Below are positions 1-8,458 of a DNA stretch of 64,000 nucleotides, one piece after another. The stretch covers positions 2,976,001 through 3,040,000 of the forward strand of contig NZ_CP019966.1 of assembly GCF_003031265.1 (NCBI RefSeq). The letters are read 5' to 3'. The position numbers and the translations under genes are program-made. Origin of the DNA: Rhodopseudomonas palustris. Its GTDB lineage: Bacteria > Pseudomonadota > Alphaproteobacteria > Rhizobiales > Xanthobacteraceae. The notes under the pieces were generated by a model. That model was not told the DNA's origin and ran no database searches. It saw nothing but the letters and a program-made list of their open reading frames with translations. Each line of letters opens with the position of its first letter. Position 1 is the first letter of the stretch.

Positions 1-252
1 AAGACGGTCACGGCGGGCACGCTGGCCGACGCGAAGAAGCAGGGGGCGGTGCTCGCCTGGGGTAATTTCCTCACGGTGACGCTGAACTTCCTGATCGTCG
101 CGGCGGTGCTGTTTGCGGTGATCCGATCGCTGAACAAGTTGAAGCAACAGGCGGAAGAGGCCAAGTCGCCGCCGCCGACCCCGACGCGGCAGGAAGAACT
201 GCTGACCGAGATCAGGGATTTGTTGAAGAAGGGCGCCGGTCCGTCGCCATAG
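1..252 (+). CDS. mscL: Large-conductance mechanosensitive channel MscL, C-terminal part
   Basis: The frame is open from the first base, so the gene starts before the window and only about 83 residues are visible. They contain the second transmembrane helix ([19 protein letters not shown]), followed by a charged, proline-containing linker and a C-terminal amphipathic helix ([12 protein letters not shown]). This is the usual end of MscL, the homopentameric inner-membrane channel that opens under membrane tension and releases solutes after hypo-osmotic shock. The order of segments and the C-terminal bundle helix make the family call good despite truncation by the window edge. smpB follows 34 bases downstream on the same strand. 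Confidence 0.88.
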   Translation, partial: KTVTAGTLADAKKQGAVLAWGNFLTVTLNFLIVAAVLFAVIRSLNKLKQQAEEAKSPPPTPTRQEELLTEIRDLLKKGAGPSP

Positions 253-286
253 GTGACGACGACGGCGCCGACAGGAATCGCCCACA

Positions 287-760
287 ATGGCCGAGAAGAA
301 CGAACGCCCGATCAAGGTGGTCGCGGAGAACCGCAAGGCGCGGTTCAACTACGCGATCGACGACACCGTCGAGGCCGGCATTGCGCTGACCGGCACCGAG
401 GTGAAGTCGATCCGCAACGGCAAGACCACGATCGCGGAGTCCTATGCGGACGCCCGCGGCAGCGAGATCTGGCTGATCAACGCCAATATCCCGGAGTATC
501 CGCAGGCCAACCGCTTCAATCACGAGCCGAAGCGGCCGCGCAAGCTGCTGCTGCATCGCAAGCAGATCAACAAGCTGATCGGTGCGGTCGAGCGCGAAGG
601 CATGACGCTGATTCCGCTCAAGCTGTATTTCAACGAACGCGGCCGTGCCAAACTGCAGCTCGCCCTCGCCAAGGGCAAGAAGCTGCACGACAAGCGCGAG
701 ACCGAGAAGAAGCGCGATTGGAGCCGCGAGAAGGGCCGTCTGCTGCGGTCGCGCGGCTGA
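287..760 (+). CDS. smpB: SsrA-binding protein SmpB
   Basis: A full-length 157-residue SmpB. It binds tmRNA and carries it into stalled ribosomes for trans-translation, which tags incomplete proteins and frees the ribosome. The beta-barrel core has the family signature [11 protein letters not shown] at about residues 36-46. The C-terminal tail contains GKKLHDKRE (about 130-138) followed by a basic stretch, the segment that becomes helical in the ribosomal A site. The ATG at 287 gives the usual N terminus. tmRNA itself is not in this window. A peroxiredoxin gene follows 21 bases downstream and may be co-transcribed. Confidence 0.96.
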   Translation: MAEKNERPIKVVAENRKARFNYAIDDTVEAGIALTGTEVKSIRNGKTTIAESYADARGSEIWLINANIPEYPQANRFNHEPKRPRKLLLHRKQINKLIGAVEREGMTLIPLKLYFNERGRAKLQLALAKGKKLHDKRETEKKRDWSREKGRLLRSRG

Positions 761-781
761 GCCGGTCGGAGGGAGGCGCCC

Positions 782-1360
782 ATGACCAAGCAGCCAGATC
801 TTCTCAAGGTCGATTGGAGCGCGATCCCAGCACCGGACGATGATGGCGCCGCCGCGCATCTAGCGGGCGCCGCGATCCCGTCGGTCGCGCTGCCGGCGAC
901 AGATGGAGGCTCGGTGACGCTGTCGTCGCTGCCCGGGCGGACCGCGCTGTTCGTCTATCCGCGGACGGGCGTGCCCGGTCAGATCAGCCTGGTCGACGAC
1001 TGGGACATGATCCCCGGTGCGCGCGGCTGCACGCCGCAGACCTGTTCGTTCCGCGATCTATTCGCCGAGTTGAAGGCCGCCGGCGCCGATGCGGTGTTCG
1101 GTCTGTCGACGCAATCGACCGCTTATCAAACCGAGATGGCCACCCGGCTGCATCTGCCGTTTGCGGTGCTGTCCGACGAGAGCCTCGCGCTGACCCGTGC
1201 ATTGAACCTGCCGACGATGCAGGTCGCCGGTATGACGCTGCTCAAGCGCATGGCGCTGATCATCGACGACGGCCGCATCAGCCACGTGTTCTATCCGGTA
1301 TTTCCACCGGATCGGAACGCCAGCGACGTGCTGGAATGGCTCAAGGGCAATCGGCGCTAG
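782..1360 (+). CDS. Peroxiredoxin (AhpC/TSA, redoxin-like)
   Basis: This 192-residue protein has the thioredoxin-fold peroxiredoxin layout: a beta strand ending in VYPRTGVPG, then GCTPQTCSFRD with two cysteines (C83 and C88), then a strand with FGLSTQS. The GCT...CSFRD arrangement resembles BCP/PrxQ-type enzymes, where the first cysteine would be peroxidatic and the second, five residues on, resolving. Likely role: thiol-dependent reduction of peroxides in the cytoplasm, since no signal peptide is visible. The insert between the first strand and the cysteine (VDDWDMIPGARG) is longer than in classical BCP. The gene sits 21 bases after smpB. The reductant and substrate cannot be told from sequence. 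Confidence 0.82.
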   Translation: MTKQPDLLKVDWSAIPAPDDDGAAAHLAGAAIPSVALPATDGGSVTLSSLPGRTALFVYPRTGVPGQISLVDDWDMIPGARGCTPQTCSFRDLFAELKAAGADAVFGLSTQSTAYQTEMATRLHLPFAVLSDESLALTRALNLPTMQVAGMTLLKRMALIIDDGRISHVFYPVFPPDRNASDVLEWLKGNRR

Positions 1361-1386
1361 TTAGCAGTTTCGGAGGGCCCATCCCC

Positions 1387-1471
1387 GTCATTGCGAGCGA
1401 AGCGAAGCAATCCAGAGGCCTCAGAACGTGTGGCCTCTGGATTGCCTCGTCGCTTCGCTCCTCGCAATGAC
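1387..1471. repeat. Palindromic repeat, class A copy 1
   Basis: An imperfect inverted repeat. The left arm begins GTCATTGCGAGCGAAGCGAA and the right arm is its near reverse complement, ending CTTCGCTCCTCGCAATGAC. The variable centre itself forms a second hairpin (AGAGGCC...GGCCTCT). A second copy lies at 6141-6220. The element sits between convergent genes, the peroxiredoxin and the uracil-DNA glycosylase, where a bidirectional transcript-end hairpin would fit. It resembles the REP/BIME-like elements common in this genus. No transposase is present. Confidence 0.85.
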
Positions 1472-1488
1472 AATTCTTTCTGATCCAA

Positions 1489-2163
1489 CTACGCGTCGAG
1501 ATCAGCCCGCACCCGCGCGAACACATCGCGAAACATCTGAGTCGTCAGCACGCCGGTGTTCGTGTTGTAGCGCGAGCAATGGTAGCTGTCGTAGAGGCGT
1601 AGGCGGCCGGCTTCGTGCACGGCGCCGTGGCCGAACGGGGCCTGGGCGGCGCGGAGGCCGAGTGCCTTCAGCGTTGAATCGTGAGCGATCCGTCCGAGCA
1701 GGACGATCGCGCGCAGCTTCGGCATCGCCTCGATCGTGGCGATCATAAAGCGCCGACAGGTGTTGATTTCGATCGGCAACGGCTTGTTCTGCGGCGGCAC
1801 GCAACGCACCGCGTTGCTGATCCGGCAGCCGATCAATTGCAGCCCGTCGTCGGGTCTGGCCTGATAATGGCCTTTGGCGAAGCCGTAGTCGATCAGCGTG
1901 GCGTAGAGCAGGTCGCCGGCATAGTCGCCGGTGAACGGCCTGCCGGTGCGGTTGGCGCCTTGCAGGCCCGGCGCAAGGCCGACAATCAGAAGCGAGGCGT
2001 CGGCGCCGCCGAAGGACGGGACGGGCGCGTTGAACCAGCCCGGTTCGCGTGCGCGGGCTTCGCTGCGGAATTCAGCGAGACGCGGGCAGAACGGGCAGTC
2101 GCGGTCAGGGTCGGTGAGGGAGGTCGGGACGCGGGGCCCGGAGCCCCGCGTCAACGTCGGCAT
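1489..2163 (-). CDS. Uracil-DNA glycosylase, family 5 (UdgB-like)
   Basis: A 224-residue base-excision repair glycosylase. Visible features are the family 4/5 iron-sulphur cysteine pattern (C23-x2-C26, then C121 and C136), motif I GLAPG at 62-66 and motif II YHCSRYN at 194-200. Family 5 enzymes remove uracil, and often hypoxanthine or other deaminated bases, from DNA. The GLAPG motif, lacking the acidic residue of other families, favours family 5 over family 4. It lies immediately downstream of the NYN gene on the same strand (5 bases between them), so the two are probably co-transcribed. Convergent with the peroxiredoxin gene, with repeat 1387-1471 between. Confidence 0.88.
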   Translation of the reverse strand: MPTLTRGSGPRVPTSLTDPDRDCPFCPRLAEFRSEARAREPGWFNAPVPSFGGADASLLIVGLAPGLQGANRTGRPFTGDYAGDLLYATLIDYGFAKGHYQARPDDGLQLIGCRISNAVRCVPPQNKPLPIEINTCRRFMIATIEAMPKLRAIVLLGRIAHDSTLKALGLRAAQAPFGHGAVHEAGRLRLYDSYHCSRYNTNTGVLTTQMFRDVFARVRADLDA

Positions 2164-2168
2164 GGACC

Positions 2169-2822
2169 TTAGTCTTCGAAGTCGTCAGCGCCGGCGCGCG
2201 ACGCCAAGGCAGTGGGCCGCTGCAGGAACTGCGGCGCGTGGTGACGCGGTTCGCGGGGCTCTCGCGGTTCCCGCGGCGGCGGGCGGTCGGCGGGATCGCG
2301 GCCGATCTTCGATTGCAGCTCGACCAGATCGGTAAAGATGTCGGCCTGGCGGCGGAGCTCGTCGGCGATCATCGGCGGCTGGCTGGAAATCGTCGAAATC
2401 ACGGTGACGCGGACGCCACGGCGCTGCACGGCTTCCACCAGCGAGCGGAAGTCGCCGTCGCCCGAGAACAACACCATCTGATCGATGTGTTCGGCCAGCT
2501 CCATGGCATCGACAGCAAGCTCGATGTCCATGTTGCCCTTGACCTTGCGGCGGCCGGAGGCGTCGATGAATTCCTTGGTCGCCTTGGTGACGACGGTGTA
2601 GCCGTTGTAGTCCAGCCAGTCGATCAGCGGGCGGATCGACGAGTATTCCTGATCTTCGATGATCGCGGTGTAGTAGAAGGCGCGGACCAAATTGCCGCGG
2701 CTTTGAAATTCCTTCAGCAGCCGCTTGTAGTCGATGTCGAAGCCGAGAGTCTTTGCGGTTGCGTAAAGGTTGGCACCGTCGATGAACAGCGCAATTTTGT
2801 TACTGGAGGAAGTGGACATCAA
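2169..2822 (-). CDS. NYN-domain protein (LabA/DUF88-like)
   Basis: A 217-residue protein whose first ~160 residues form a NYN (PIN-like) domain: FIDGANLY at about 13-20 with the first conserved Asp (D15), then VLFSGDGDFRSLVEAV carrying the other acidic residues. NYN domains are predicted metal-dependent RNases. This subfamily is widespread in alphaproteobacteria and little characterised. The C-terminal tail is a low-complexity Pro/Arg/Glu run containing tandem REP repeats, likely disordered. The two start codons ATG ATG at 2820 and 2817 are equivalent. It is probably transcribed with the downstream uracil-DNA glycosylase. Substrate unknown. Confidence 0.85.
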   Translation of the reverse strand: MMSTSSSNKIALFIDGANLYATAKTLGFDIDYKRLLKEFQSRGNLVRAFYYTAIIEDQEYSSIRPLIDWLDYNGYTVVTKATKEFIDASGRRKVKGNMDIELAVDAMELAEHIDQMVLFSGDGDFRSLVEAVQRRGVRVTVISTISSQPPMIADELRRQADIFTDLVELQSKIGRDPADRPPPREPREPREPRHHAPQFLQRPTALASRAGADDFED

Positions 2823-3165
2823 GATCTCTCATGTGTCTGTTGTCAGCTTCTTGGCGCAACGGAAATAGCTGCGCAGCTCAAGTCAATTTTTGCACGAATA
2901 GCCGTCGCGCTGGGCAACCGGCACAAACTTCAACCGCACGAAGCATCAGCCGGTATTCTATACTTTTCTTTCTGAAAAGAAGCCTTTTGTTGTCGGACTC
3001 GTGTTCGTCCGAGTTGGCCACTGGCCGGCCGTCCCGGAATGTCGGGTGCATTATCAGAGTGGGGCTGATCGGCCAAATGACAAATTGCTGCTTGCGAAAG
3101 CCGCCTTCGCGCTATAGGTAGCGGTCTAACCCCGATTTTGGTCCTATTGAACGGAGCGACTGGCC
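2823..3165. other. Divergent intergenic region before rpoZ
   Basis: 343 bases between the divergent NYN and rpoZ genes, clearly richer in A+T than the flanking genes. I see no convincing coding frame. It should hold both promoters. A CTATAG hexamer at 3112-3117, about 50 bases before the rpoZ ATG, is a possible -10 element, but no well-spaced -35 is evident. A short A+T-rich hairpin (CTTTTC...GAAAAG) lies near 2962-2978. Confidence 0.5.
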
Positions 3166-3558
3166 ATGGCGCGCGTCACCGTGGAAGACTGCATTGACAA
3201 GGTCGACAACCGGTTCGACCTCGTCCTGTTGGCCGCTCATCGCGCCCGCATGATCTCGTCCGGCTCGCCGCTCACGATTGATCGCGACAACGACAAGAAC
3301 CCCGTTGTTTCGCTTCGCGAAATTGCCGATCAGACGATCTCGCCGGAAGACCTCAAGGAAGAGCTGGTGCACTCGCTGCAGAAGTTCGTCGAGGTCGATG
3401 AGCCGGAGCCCGATACCGTTCCGCTGATCGGTTCGGCCGGCGCCAGCGTCGATGCCGACGACACCGAAGTGGCGATGGAGCGGATGACCGAGGAAGAGCT
3501 GCTTAAGGGTCTGGAGGGCCTGGCGCCTCCAGAAGAGCAGCCCGAGGAAGACGAATAA
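3166..3558 (+). CDS. rpoZ: DNA-directed RNA polymerase subunit omega
   Basis: 130 residues starting [20 protein letters not shown], the typical alphaproteobacterial RpoZ start, followed by [12 protein letters not shown]. Omega supports folding and assembly of the beta' subunit and contributes to ppGpp responsiveness of the polymerase. After about residue 75 the protein has an acidic tail ([11 protein letters not shown] then a Glu/Asp-rich end), as usual in this group. A GGAGCGA-like ribosome site precedes the ATG. An intrinsic terminator follows at 3597-3630. The (p)ppGpp synthetase gene rsh is the next gene, an arrangement shared with many proteobacteria. Confidence 0.95.
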
Positions 3559-3596
3559 GCCCTACGGCGGCTTTGCACGTTTCCGTGATGCTCTGC

Positions 3597-3630
3597 AAAA
3601 ACGGCTCGGATCGCTTCCGGGCCGTTTTTC
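3597..3630 (+). terminator. Intrinsic terminator after rpoZ
   Basis: Arms AAAAACGGCTCGG and CCGGGCCGTTTTT form a GC-rich stem with a short loop, followed by a run of five T and then CGTTTTCG. It lies 38 bases after the rpoZ stop, implying that rsh has its own promoter in 3631-3824. Confidence 0.8.
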
Positions 3631-3824
3631 GTTTTCGAAAGAGAATCGGGTGCACACGGAACAGTGTCCGGCGCATTGCTGCCCTGACCTAAACTCCGCC
3701 GAAATCGCGGTTTTTTCTGGCCGTTCTGGTTCCTTTCATGGCACAAGATCAGAGGGCTAGCGGGCGTAATTAAAGCTCCGAGGGCGGAGTTCCGCCGTCG
3801 CTGCAATGCAATAAAGGTTGTGGA

Positions 3825-6107
3825 ATGGCGTCAGGACGCCAGAGTTCGAAGCAGATGGAGCAGGCCGGCGGTGCAGCCGCTGTCGCCGAGCCGTCTGCTG
3901 CCGCCAAGCCCCGATCCCGTGCCCGCATGATGCGGCAATACGATCTGGTCGAGCGGGTCCGGTCTTACAATCCGAATACCGACGAGGATCTGCTCAACCG
4001 GGCGTACGTTTACGCAATGATGGCGCATGGGGAGCAAACCCGCGCCTCCGGCGACCCGTATTTCTCGCACCCGCTCGAAGTCGCCGCGATCCTGACCAAC
4101 CTCAAGCTCGACGACGCCACCATCGTTGCCGCGCTGTTGCACGATACCATCGAGGACACCGAGGCGACCCGGACCGAGATCGACACCATGTTCGGTCCCG
4201 AAATCGGCGCCCTGGTCGAGGGCTTGACCAAGCTGAAACGGCTCGAACTGGTGTCGCGCGAGGCCAAGCAGGCCGAAAACCTGCGCAAGCTGCTGCTGGC
4301 GATCGCCGACGACGTCCGCGTCCTGCTGATCAAGCTCGCCGACCGTCTGCACAACATGCGCACGCTCGAGTTCGTGCCGCCCGCCGCCCGTCAGCGCATT
4401 GCCGAGGAGACGCTCGACATCTACGCGCCGCTCGCAGGCCGCATGGGCATGCAGGAGATGCGCGAGGAACTTGAGGACCTGTCTTTCCGCAGCCTCGATC
4501 CGGAAGCCTTTACGGTCGTGATGCAGCGGCTCGACGCGCTGGCCGAACGCAACCGCAATCTGATCGGCGAGATTGAAAGTCAGCTCTCCGCCAATCTCGC
4601 CCGCCACGGCATCACCGCCGAGGTCACCGGGCGGCGGAAGCGGCCATTCTCGATCTGGACCAAGATGGAGCGGAAGTCGGTCGGTTTCGAGCAGCTCTCC
4701 GACATCTACGGATTCCGCGTCGTCCTCGATAACGTCGAGGCCTGCTATCGCGCGCTCGGCGTCGTGCACACGACCTGGCCGATGGTGCCGGGGCGGTTCA
4801 AGGACTACATCTCGACACCGAAGCAGAACGACTATCGTTCGCTGCACACCACGGTGATCGGTCCAGGCCAGCAGCGCGTCGAGCTGCAGTTCCGGACCCG
4901 CGAGATGAATCAGATCGCGGAATACGGCATCGCCGCGCATGCGTTCTACAAGGACGGCGTCGGCTCACCGACCGAGCTGCTCAACCGCGAGTCGAATGCG
5001 TTCGCCTGGCTCCGTCACACCATCGAGATGCTGTCGGAAAGCTCGAACCCCGAGGAATTCCTCGAGCACACCAAGCTCGAACTGTTCCACGACCAGGTGT
5101 TCTGCTTCACGCCGAAGGGCAAGCTGATCGCGCTGCCGCGCAAGGCCAATGTAGTCGACTTCGCCTATGCGGTGCACACCGACGTCGGCAACAGCGCGGT
5201 CGGGTGCAAGATCAACGGCAAGTTCGCGCCGCTGTCGTCGGAGCTGCAGAACGGCGACGAAGTCGAAGTGCTGACGTCGCCGGTGCAATCGGCGCCGCCG
5301 GCGGCATGGGAATCGCTCGCCGTCACCGGCAAAGCGCGGGCGGCGATCCGCCGTGCGACCCGCGTTGCGATGCGCGATCAATATGCCGGTCTCGGCCGCC
5401 GCATCGTCGAGCGTTTGTTTGCCCGCGCCAAGATCGAATATGCCGACGACAAGCTGAAGGGCGCGCTGCCGCGGCTTGCGCGAGCCTCGGTCGAGGACGT
5501 GATGGCCTCAGTCGGCCGCGGCGAGATGAAGGCGTCCGATGTCGCCCGGGCGATGTACCCGGACTACAAGGAAGAGCGCATCGCGCGGTTCGGCGGCAAG
5601 AAGGATGTGCCGGACAAGGTGATCGGCAAGGCCCCCGAGACCGGCAAGGTTAGCTCGGTGATTCCGATCGGCGGTCTGCATTCCGGATTGCCGGTGAAGT
5701 TCGCGCCGAACGGCGGCGCCGTGCCGGGCGACCGCATCGTCGGCATCGTCACGCCGGGCGAGGGGATCACCATCTATCCGATCCAGTCGCCGGACTTGAA
5801 GGAATTCGAGGAAGAGCCGGAGCGCTGGCTCGACGTGAAGTGGGACATCGACGAGACCACGCCGCAGCGCTTCCCGGCGCGGTTGTTCGTGCAGAACGTC
5901 AACGAGCCCGGCAGCCTGGCGCAGATCGCCGGTGTCATCGCCGAGCACGACGGCAACATCGACAACATCAACATGAGCCGACGTTCGCCCGATTTCACCG
6001 AGCTCACCATCGATCTCGAGGTCTATGACCTCAAGCATCTCAGCGCGATCATCGCCCAGTTGCGCGCCAAGGACGTCGTCGCTCACGTCGAGCGGGTGAA
6101 CGGCTGA
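3825..6107 (+). CDS. rsh: Bifunctional (p)ppGpp synthetase/hydrolase (RelA/SpoT homologue)
   Basis: A 760-residue long RSH enzyme that makes and degrades the stringent-response alarmones. The hydrolase HD domain looks intact: SHPLEVAAIL (H82) and LLHDTIEDTE (H106-D107). The synthetase domain has RFKDYISTPKQNDYRSLH and later VELQFRT...IAEYGIAAH. A TGS domain follows (VFCFTPKGKLIALP) and the C terminus is an ACT domain (ARLFVQNVNEPGSLAQIAG). The N terminus carries about 35 extra Ala/Gln-rich residues before the conserved region. Since both catalytic halves keep their key motifs, this is probably the single bifunctional Rsh typical of alphaproteobacteria, not a split RelA or SpoT. Confidence 0.95.
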   Translation: MASGRQSSKQMEQAGGAAAVAEPSAAAKPRSRARMMRQYDLVERVRSYNPNTDEDLLNRAYVYAMMAHGEQTRASGDPYFSHPLEVAAILTNLKLDDATIVAALLHDTIEDTEATRTEIDTMFGPEIGALVEGLTKLKRLELVSREAKQAENLRKLLLAIADDVRVLLIKLADRLHNMRTLEFVPPAARQRIAEETLDIYAPLAGRMGMQEMREELEDLSFRSLDPEAFTVVMQRLDALAERNRNLIGEIESQLSANLARHGITAEVTGRRKRPFSIWTKMERKSVGFEQLSDIYGFRVVLDNVEACYRALGVVHTTWPMVPGRFKDYISTPKQNDYRSLHTTVIGPGQQRVELQFRTREMNQIAEYGIAAHAFYKDGVGSPTELLNRESNAFAWLRHTIEMLSESSNPEEFLEHTKLELFHDQVFCFTPKGKLIALPRKANVVDFAYAVHTDVGNSAVGCKINGKFAPLSSELQNGDEVEVLTSPVQSAPPAAWESLAVTGKARAAIRRATRVAMRDQYAGLGRRIVERLFARAKIEYADDKLKGALPRLARASVEDVMASVGRGEMKASDVARAMYPDYKEERIARFGGKKDVPDKVIGKAPETGKVSSVIPIGGLHSGLPVKFAPNGGAVPGDRIVGIVTPGEGITIYPIQSPDLKEFEEEPERWLDVKWDIDETTPQRFPARLFVQNVNEPGSLAQIAGVIAEHDGNIDNINMSRRSPDFTELTIDLEVYDLKHLSAIIAQLRAKDVVAHVERVNG

Positions 6108-6140
6108 GGCCAGAGGTCGCACGAGGCAGTTAGTATGTTC

Positions 6141-6220
6141 GTCATTGCGAGCGAAGCGAAGCAATCCAGGACAACGAGCACTGAACTGGATTGCTTCGTC
6201 GCTTCGCTCCTCGCAATGAC
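6141..6220. repeat. Palindromic repeat, class A copy 2
   Basis: Same outer arms as the element at 1387-1471 (GTCATTGCGAGCGAAGCGAA and its near complement ending CTCGCAATGAC) with a different, shorter centre. Here it lies between two genes on the same strand, rsh and pdxJ, so its strong hairpin is placed to reduce read-through or stabilise the rsh transcript end. Confidence 0.85.
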
Positions 6221-6256
6221 GAGTGATATCCACTCCAAGTCTTTCGGTTCTCGATA

Positions 6257-7021
6257 ATGTCCAAAACTCCTCCGCTTCGTCTCGGCGTCAACATCGATCA
6301 CATCGCCACGCTGCGGAACGCCCGCGGCGGTCGCCATCCCGATCCGTTGCGGGCAGCGTTCGCGGCGATCGAGGCGGGGGCCGACGGAATCACCGCGCAT
6401 CTGCGTGAGGATCGCCGCCACATCCGCGACGCCGACATGCAGCGGCTGAAGGCGGAGATTTCCAAACCGCTGAACTTCGAAATGGCGGCAACCGACGACA
6501 TGATCAGGATCGCGCTCGGCGTGAAGCCGCATGCGGTGTGTCTCGTTCCGGAGAGGCGCGAGGAGCTGACCACCGAGGGCGGCCTCGACGTGGTCGGCCA
6601 GCAAGCCTCGCTCGGGCCGGCGATCGCGCGCTTCAACGATGCCGGCATCCGGACCTCGCTGTTCATCGCCGCCGATCCGGCGCAGATCGAGATGGCGGCG
6701 AAGCTGAAGGCCCCAGCGATCGAAATCCACACCGGGGCCTGGTGCGACTCGATTACCGACGGCGATGCTGCGAAGGCCAATACCGAATGGCAGCGGATCT
6801 TTGCCGGCGCCGCGCTAGCGCGGTCGGCCGGGCTCGAAGTCCACGCGGGTCATGGTCTCGACTATGCCACCGCCGAGACGATCTCTGAGCTGCCGCAGAT
6901 CGTCGAACTGAATATCGGCTTCTACATGATCGGAGAGGCGCTGTTCGTCGGCCTCGGCGAGACCGTGCGGGCGATGCGGGCCGCCATGGACCGCGGCCGC
7001 GCCAAGGCGATCGCCGCATGA
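6257..7021 (+). CDS. pdxJ: Pyridoxine 5'-phosphate synthase PdxJ
   Basis: 254 residues with the characteristic start [17 protein letters not shown]. PdxJ is a TIM-barrel enzyme that condenses 3-amino-2-oxopropyl phosphate with 1-deoxy-D-xylulose 5-phosphate to pyridoxine 5'-phosphate, the last ring-forming step of the DXP-dependent vitamin B6 pathway. Further family blocks are [14 protein letters not shown], the VCLVPE loop and [13 protein letters not shown] near the end. Length is a little above the E. coli enzyme. Its stop codon overlaps the acpS start by four bases (ATGA), so translation of the two is probably coupled. Confidence 0.96.
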   Translation: MSKTPPLRLGVNIDHIATLRNARGGRHPDPLRAAFAAIEAGADGITAHLREDRRHIRDADMQRLKAEISKPLNFEMAATDDMIRIALGVKPHAVCLVPERREELTTEGGLDVVGQQASLGPAIARFNDAGIRTSLFIAADPAQIEMAAKLKAPAIEIHTGAWCDSITDGDAAKANTEWQRIFAGAALARSAGLEVHAGHGLDYATAETISELPQIVELNIGFYMIGEALFVGLGETVRAMRAAMDRGRAKAIAA

Positions 7022-7458
7022 TCATTGGCATCGGCTCGGATCTGATCGACATCACCCGGATCGCCAAGGTGATCGAACGTCACGGCGAGCGGTTCCTGGA
7101 TCGGGTGTTCACCGAGGCGGAGCGGGCGAAGGCCGAGCGGCGTGCCAAGAAGTCGGAACTGGTCGCGGCCACCTACGCCAAGCGGTTCGCCGCCAAGGAG
7201 GCCTGCTCGAAGGCCCTCGGCACCGGTATCCGGCAAGGGGTGTGGTGGCGCGACATGGGGGTGGTCAATCTGCCCGGCGGCCGGCCGACCATGATGCTGA
7301 CCGGCGGTGCCAAAGCCCGGCTCGCCGCGTTGACCCCTCCAGGCATGACGGCGCGGATCGACCTGTCGATCACCGACGAATGGCCGCTCGCGCAGGCTTT
7401 CGTGGTGATCTCGGCGATCCCGGCGGCCGCCGAGGCGACCGGTGCCACGTCCTCGTGA
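7018..7458 (+). CDS. acpS: Holo-[acyl-carrier-protein] synthase AcpS
   Basis: 146 residues. AcpS transfers 4'-phosphopantetheine from CoA to apo-ACP. The two family motifs are present: [12 protein letters not shown] (D8) and [16 protein letters not shown] with the catalytic Glu. The C-terminal third (residues ~120-146) is somewhat longer than in E. coli AcpS and ends in a low-complexity Ala/Thr run. The pdxJ-acpS start/stop overlap and the following lepB-rnc-era run match the usual alphaproteobacterial order. Confidence 0.95.
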   Translation: MIIGIGSDLIDITRIAKVIERHGERFLDRVFTEAERAKAERRAKKSELVAATYAKRFAAKEACSKALGTGIRQGVWWRDMGVVNLPGGRPTMMLTGGAKARLAALTPPGMTARIDLSITDEWPLAQAFVVISAIPAAAEATGATSS

Positions 7459-7699
7459 GACGGAAAAGCGGTTGATTCGTCATAGCATTAGCCCGCGATG
7501 CCGCGACGCTTGATTGCACCGGTCGCGACAACAGTCTAAAACCGCGCGGAATCCCCAGCGGGGTCGAGTCCTCGGCGAACGAGCGCCGGTCGTGGCGGTG
7601 TCCGTCGCTGCGGCCTACGTCTCGCCCATCACCTGGACCCGTTCCGCACCAGTCCAGTCGTCCACCGCGCGGCTCCCCGCGACGGGAATCGGGAAAGCG

Positions 7700-8458
7700 A
7701 TGAGCGTGACATCCGGAACCAAATCTGAGAGCGGCGTCGGCGAAACCATCCGCGTCGTCATTCACGCCCTCATCATCGCGCTGATCATCCGCACTTTCCT
7801 GTTCCAGCCTTTCAACATTCCGTCCGGATCGATGAAGGCGACGCTGCTGGTCGGCGACTATCTGTTCGTGTCGAAATACACCTATGGCTACAGCCACTAC
7901 TCGATCCCGTTGTCGCCGCCGCTGTTCTCCGGCCGGATCTTCGGATCCGATCCGAACCGCGGCGATGTGGTGGTGTTCCGCCTGCCGAAGGACGACTCCA
8001 CCGACTACATCAAGCGCGTGATTGGTCTGCCGGGCGATCGCATCCAGATGCGCGAAGGCCTGCTGTACATCAACGACAAGCCTGTCGACCGCGAGCGGCT
8101 GTCGGACTACGTCGGCGAAGATCCGTGCGGCTCGGAAGCGACCGCGCGCGTCAAGCGCTGGAAGGAAACGCTGCCGAACGGCGTGTCCTATGAGACGCTG
8201 GATTGCGTCGACAACGGCTTCTACGACAACACCAACGTCTACACCGTGCCGGCCGGCCACTTCTTCATGATGGGCGACAACCGCGACAACTCCACGGACA
8301 GCCGCGTGCTGTCCGCGGTGGGCTATGTGCCTTACGAGAACATCATCGGCCGCGCCCAGATGATCTTCTTCTCGATCGCCGAGGGCGAGCACGCCTGGCA
8401 GATCTGGCGCTGGCCGACCGCGGTGCGCTGGAGCCGTATCTTCTCCATCGTGCGATGA
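7700..8458 (+). CDS. lepB: Signal peptidase I
   Basis: A 252-residue inner-membrane serine protease that removes signal peptides from exported proteins. After one N-terminal membrane segment (VIHALIIALIIRTFLF, about 20-35) come the catalytic Ser in IPSGSMKATLLVGD (S44) and the catalytic Lys in DYIKRVIGLPGD (K105), then the conserved FFMMGDNRDNSTDSR box. The open frame reaches back to 7514, but ATG 7700 is preferred because it is preceded by GGGAAAG and gives a normal short cytoplasmic N terminus. A central insertion with two Cys (residues ~137-175) separates the boxes. Overlaps rnc by three bases. Confidence 0.95.
   Translation: MSVTSGTKSESGVGETIRVVIHALIIALIIRTFLFQPFNIPSGSMKATLLVGDYLFVSKYTYGYSHYSIPLSPPLFSGRIFGSDPNRGDVVVFRLPKDDSTDYIKRVIGLPGDRIQMREGLLYINDKPVDRERLSDYVGEDPCGSEATARVKRWKETLPNGVSYETLDCVDNGFYDNTNVYTVPAGHFFMMGDNRDNSTDSRVLSAVGYVPYENIIGRAQMIFFSIAEGEHAWQIWRWPTAVRWSRIFSIVR

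Noticed and set aside
212-859. A 215-codon open frame on the minus strand over smpB and the next gene
   Set aside because: GC-rich genes here regularly leave long open frames on the opposite strand; smpB on the plus strand has clear family motifs.
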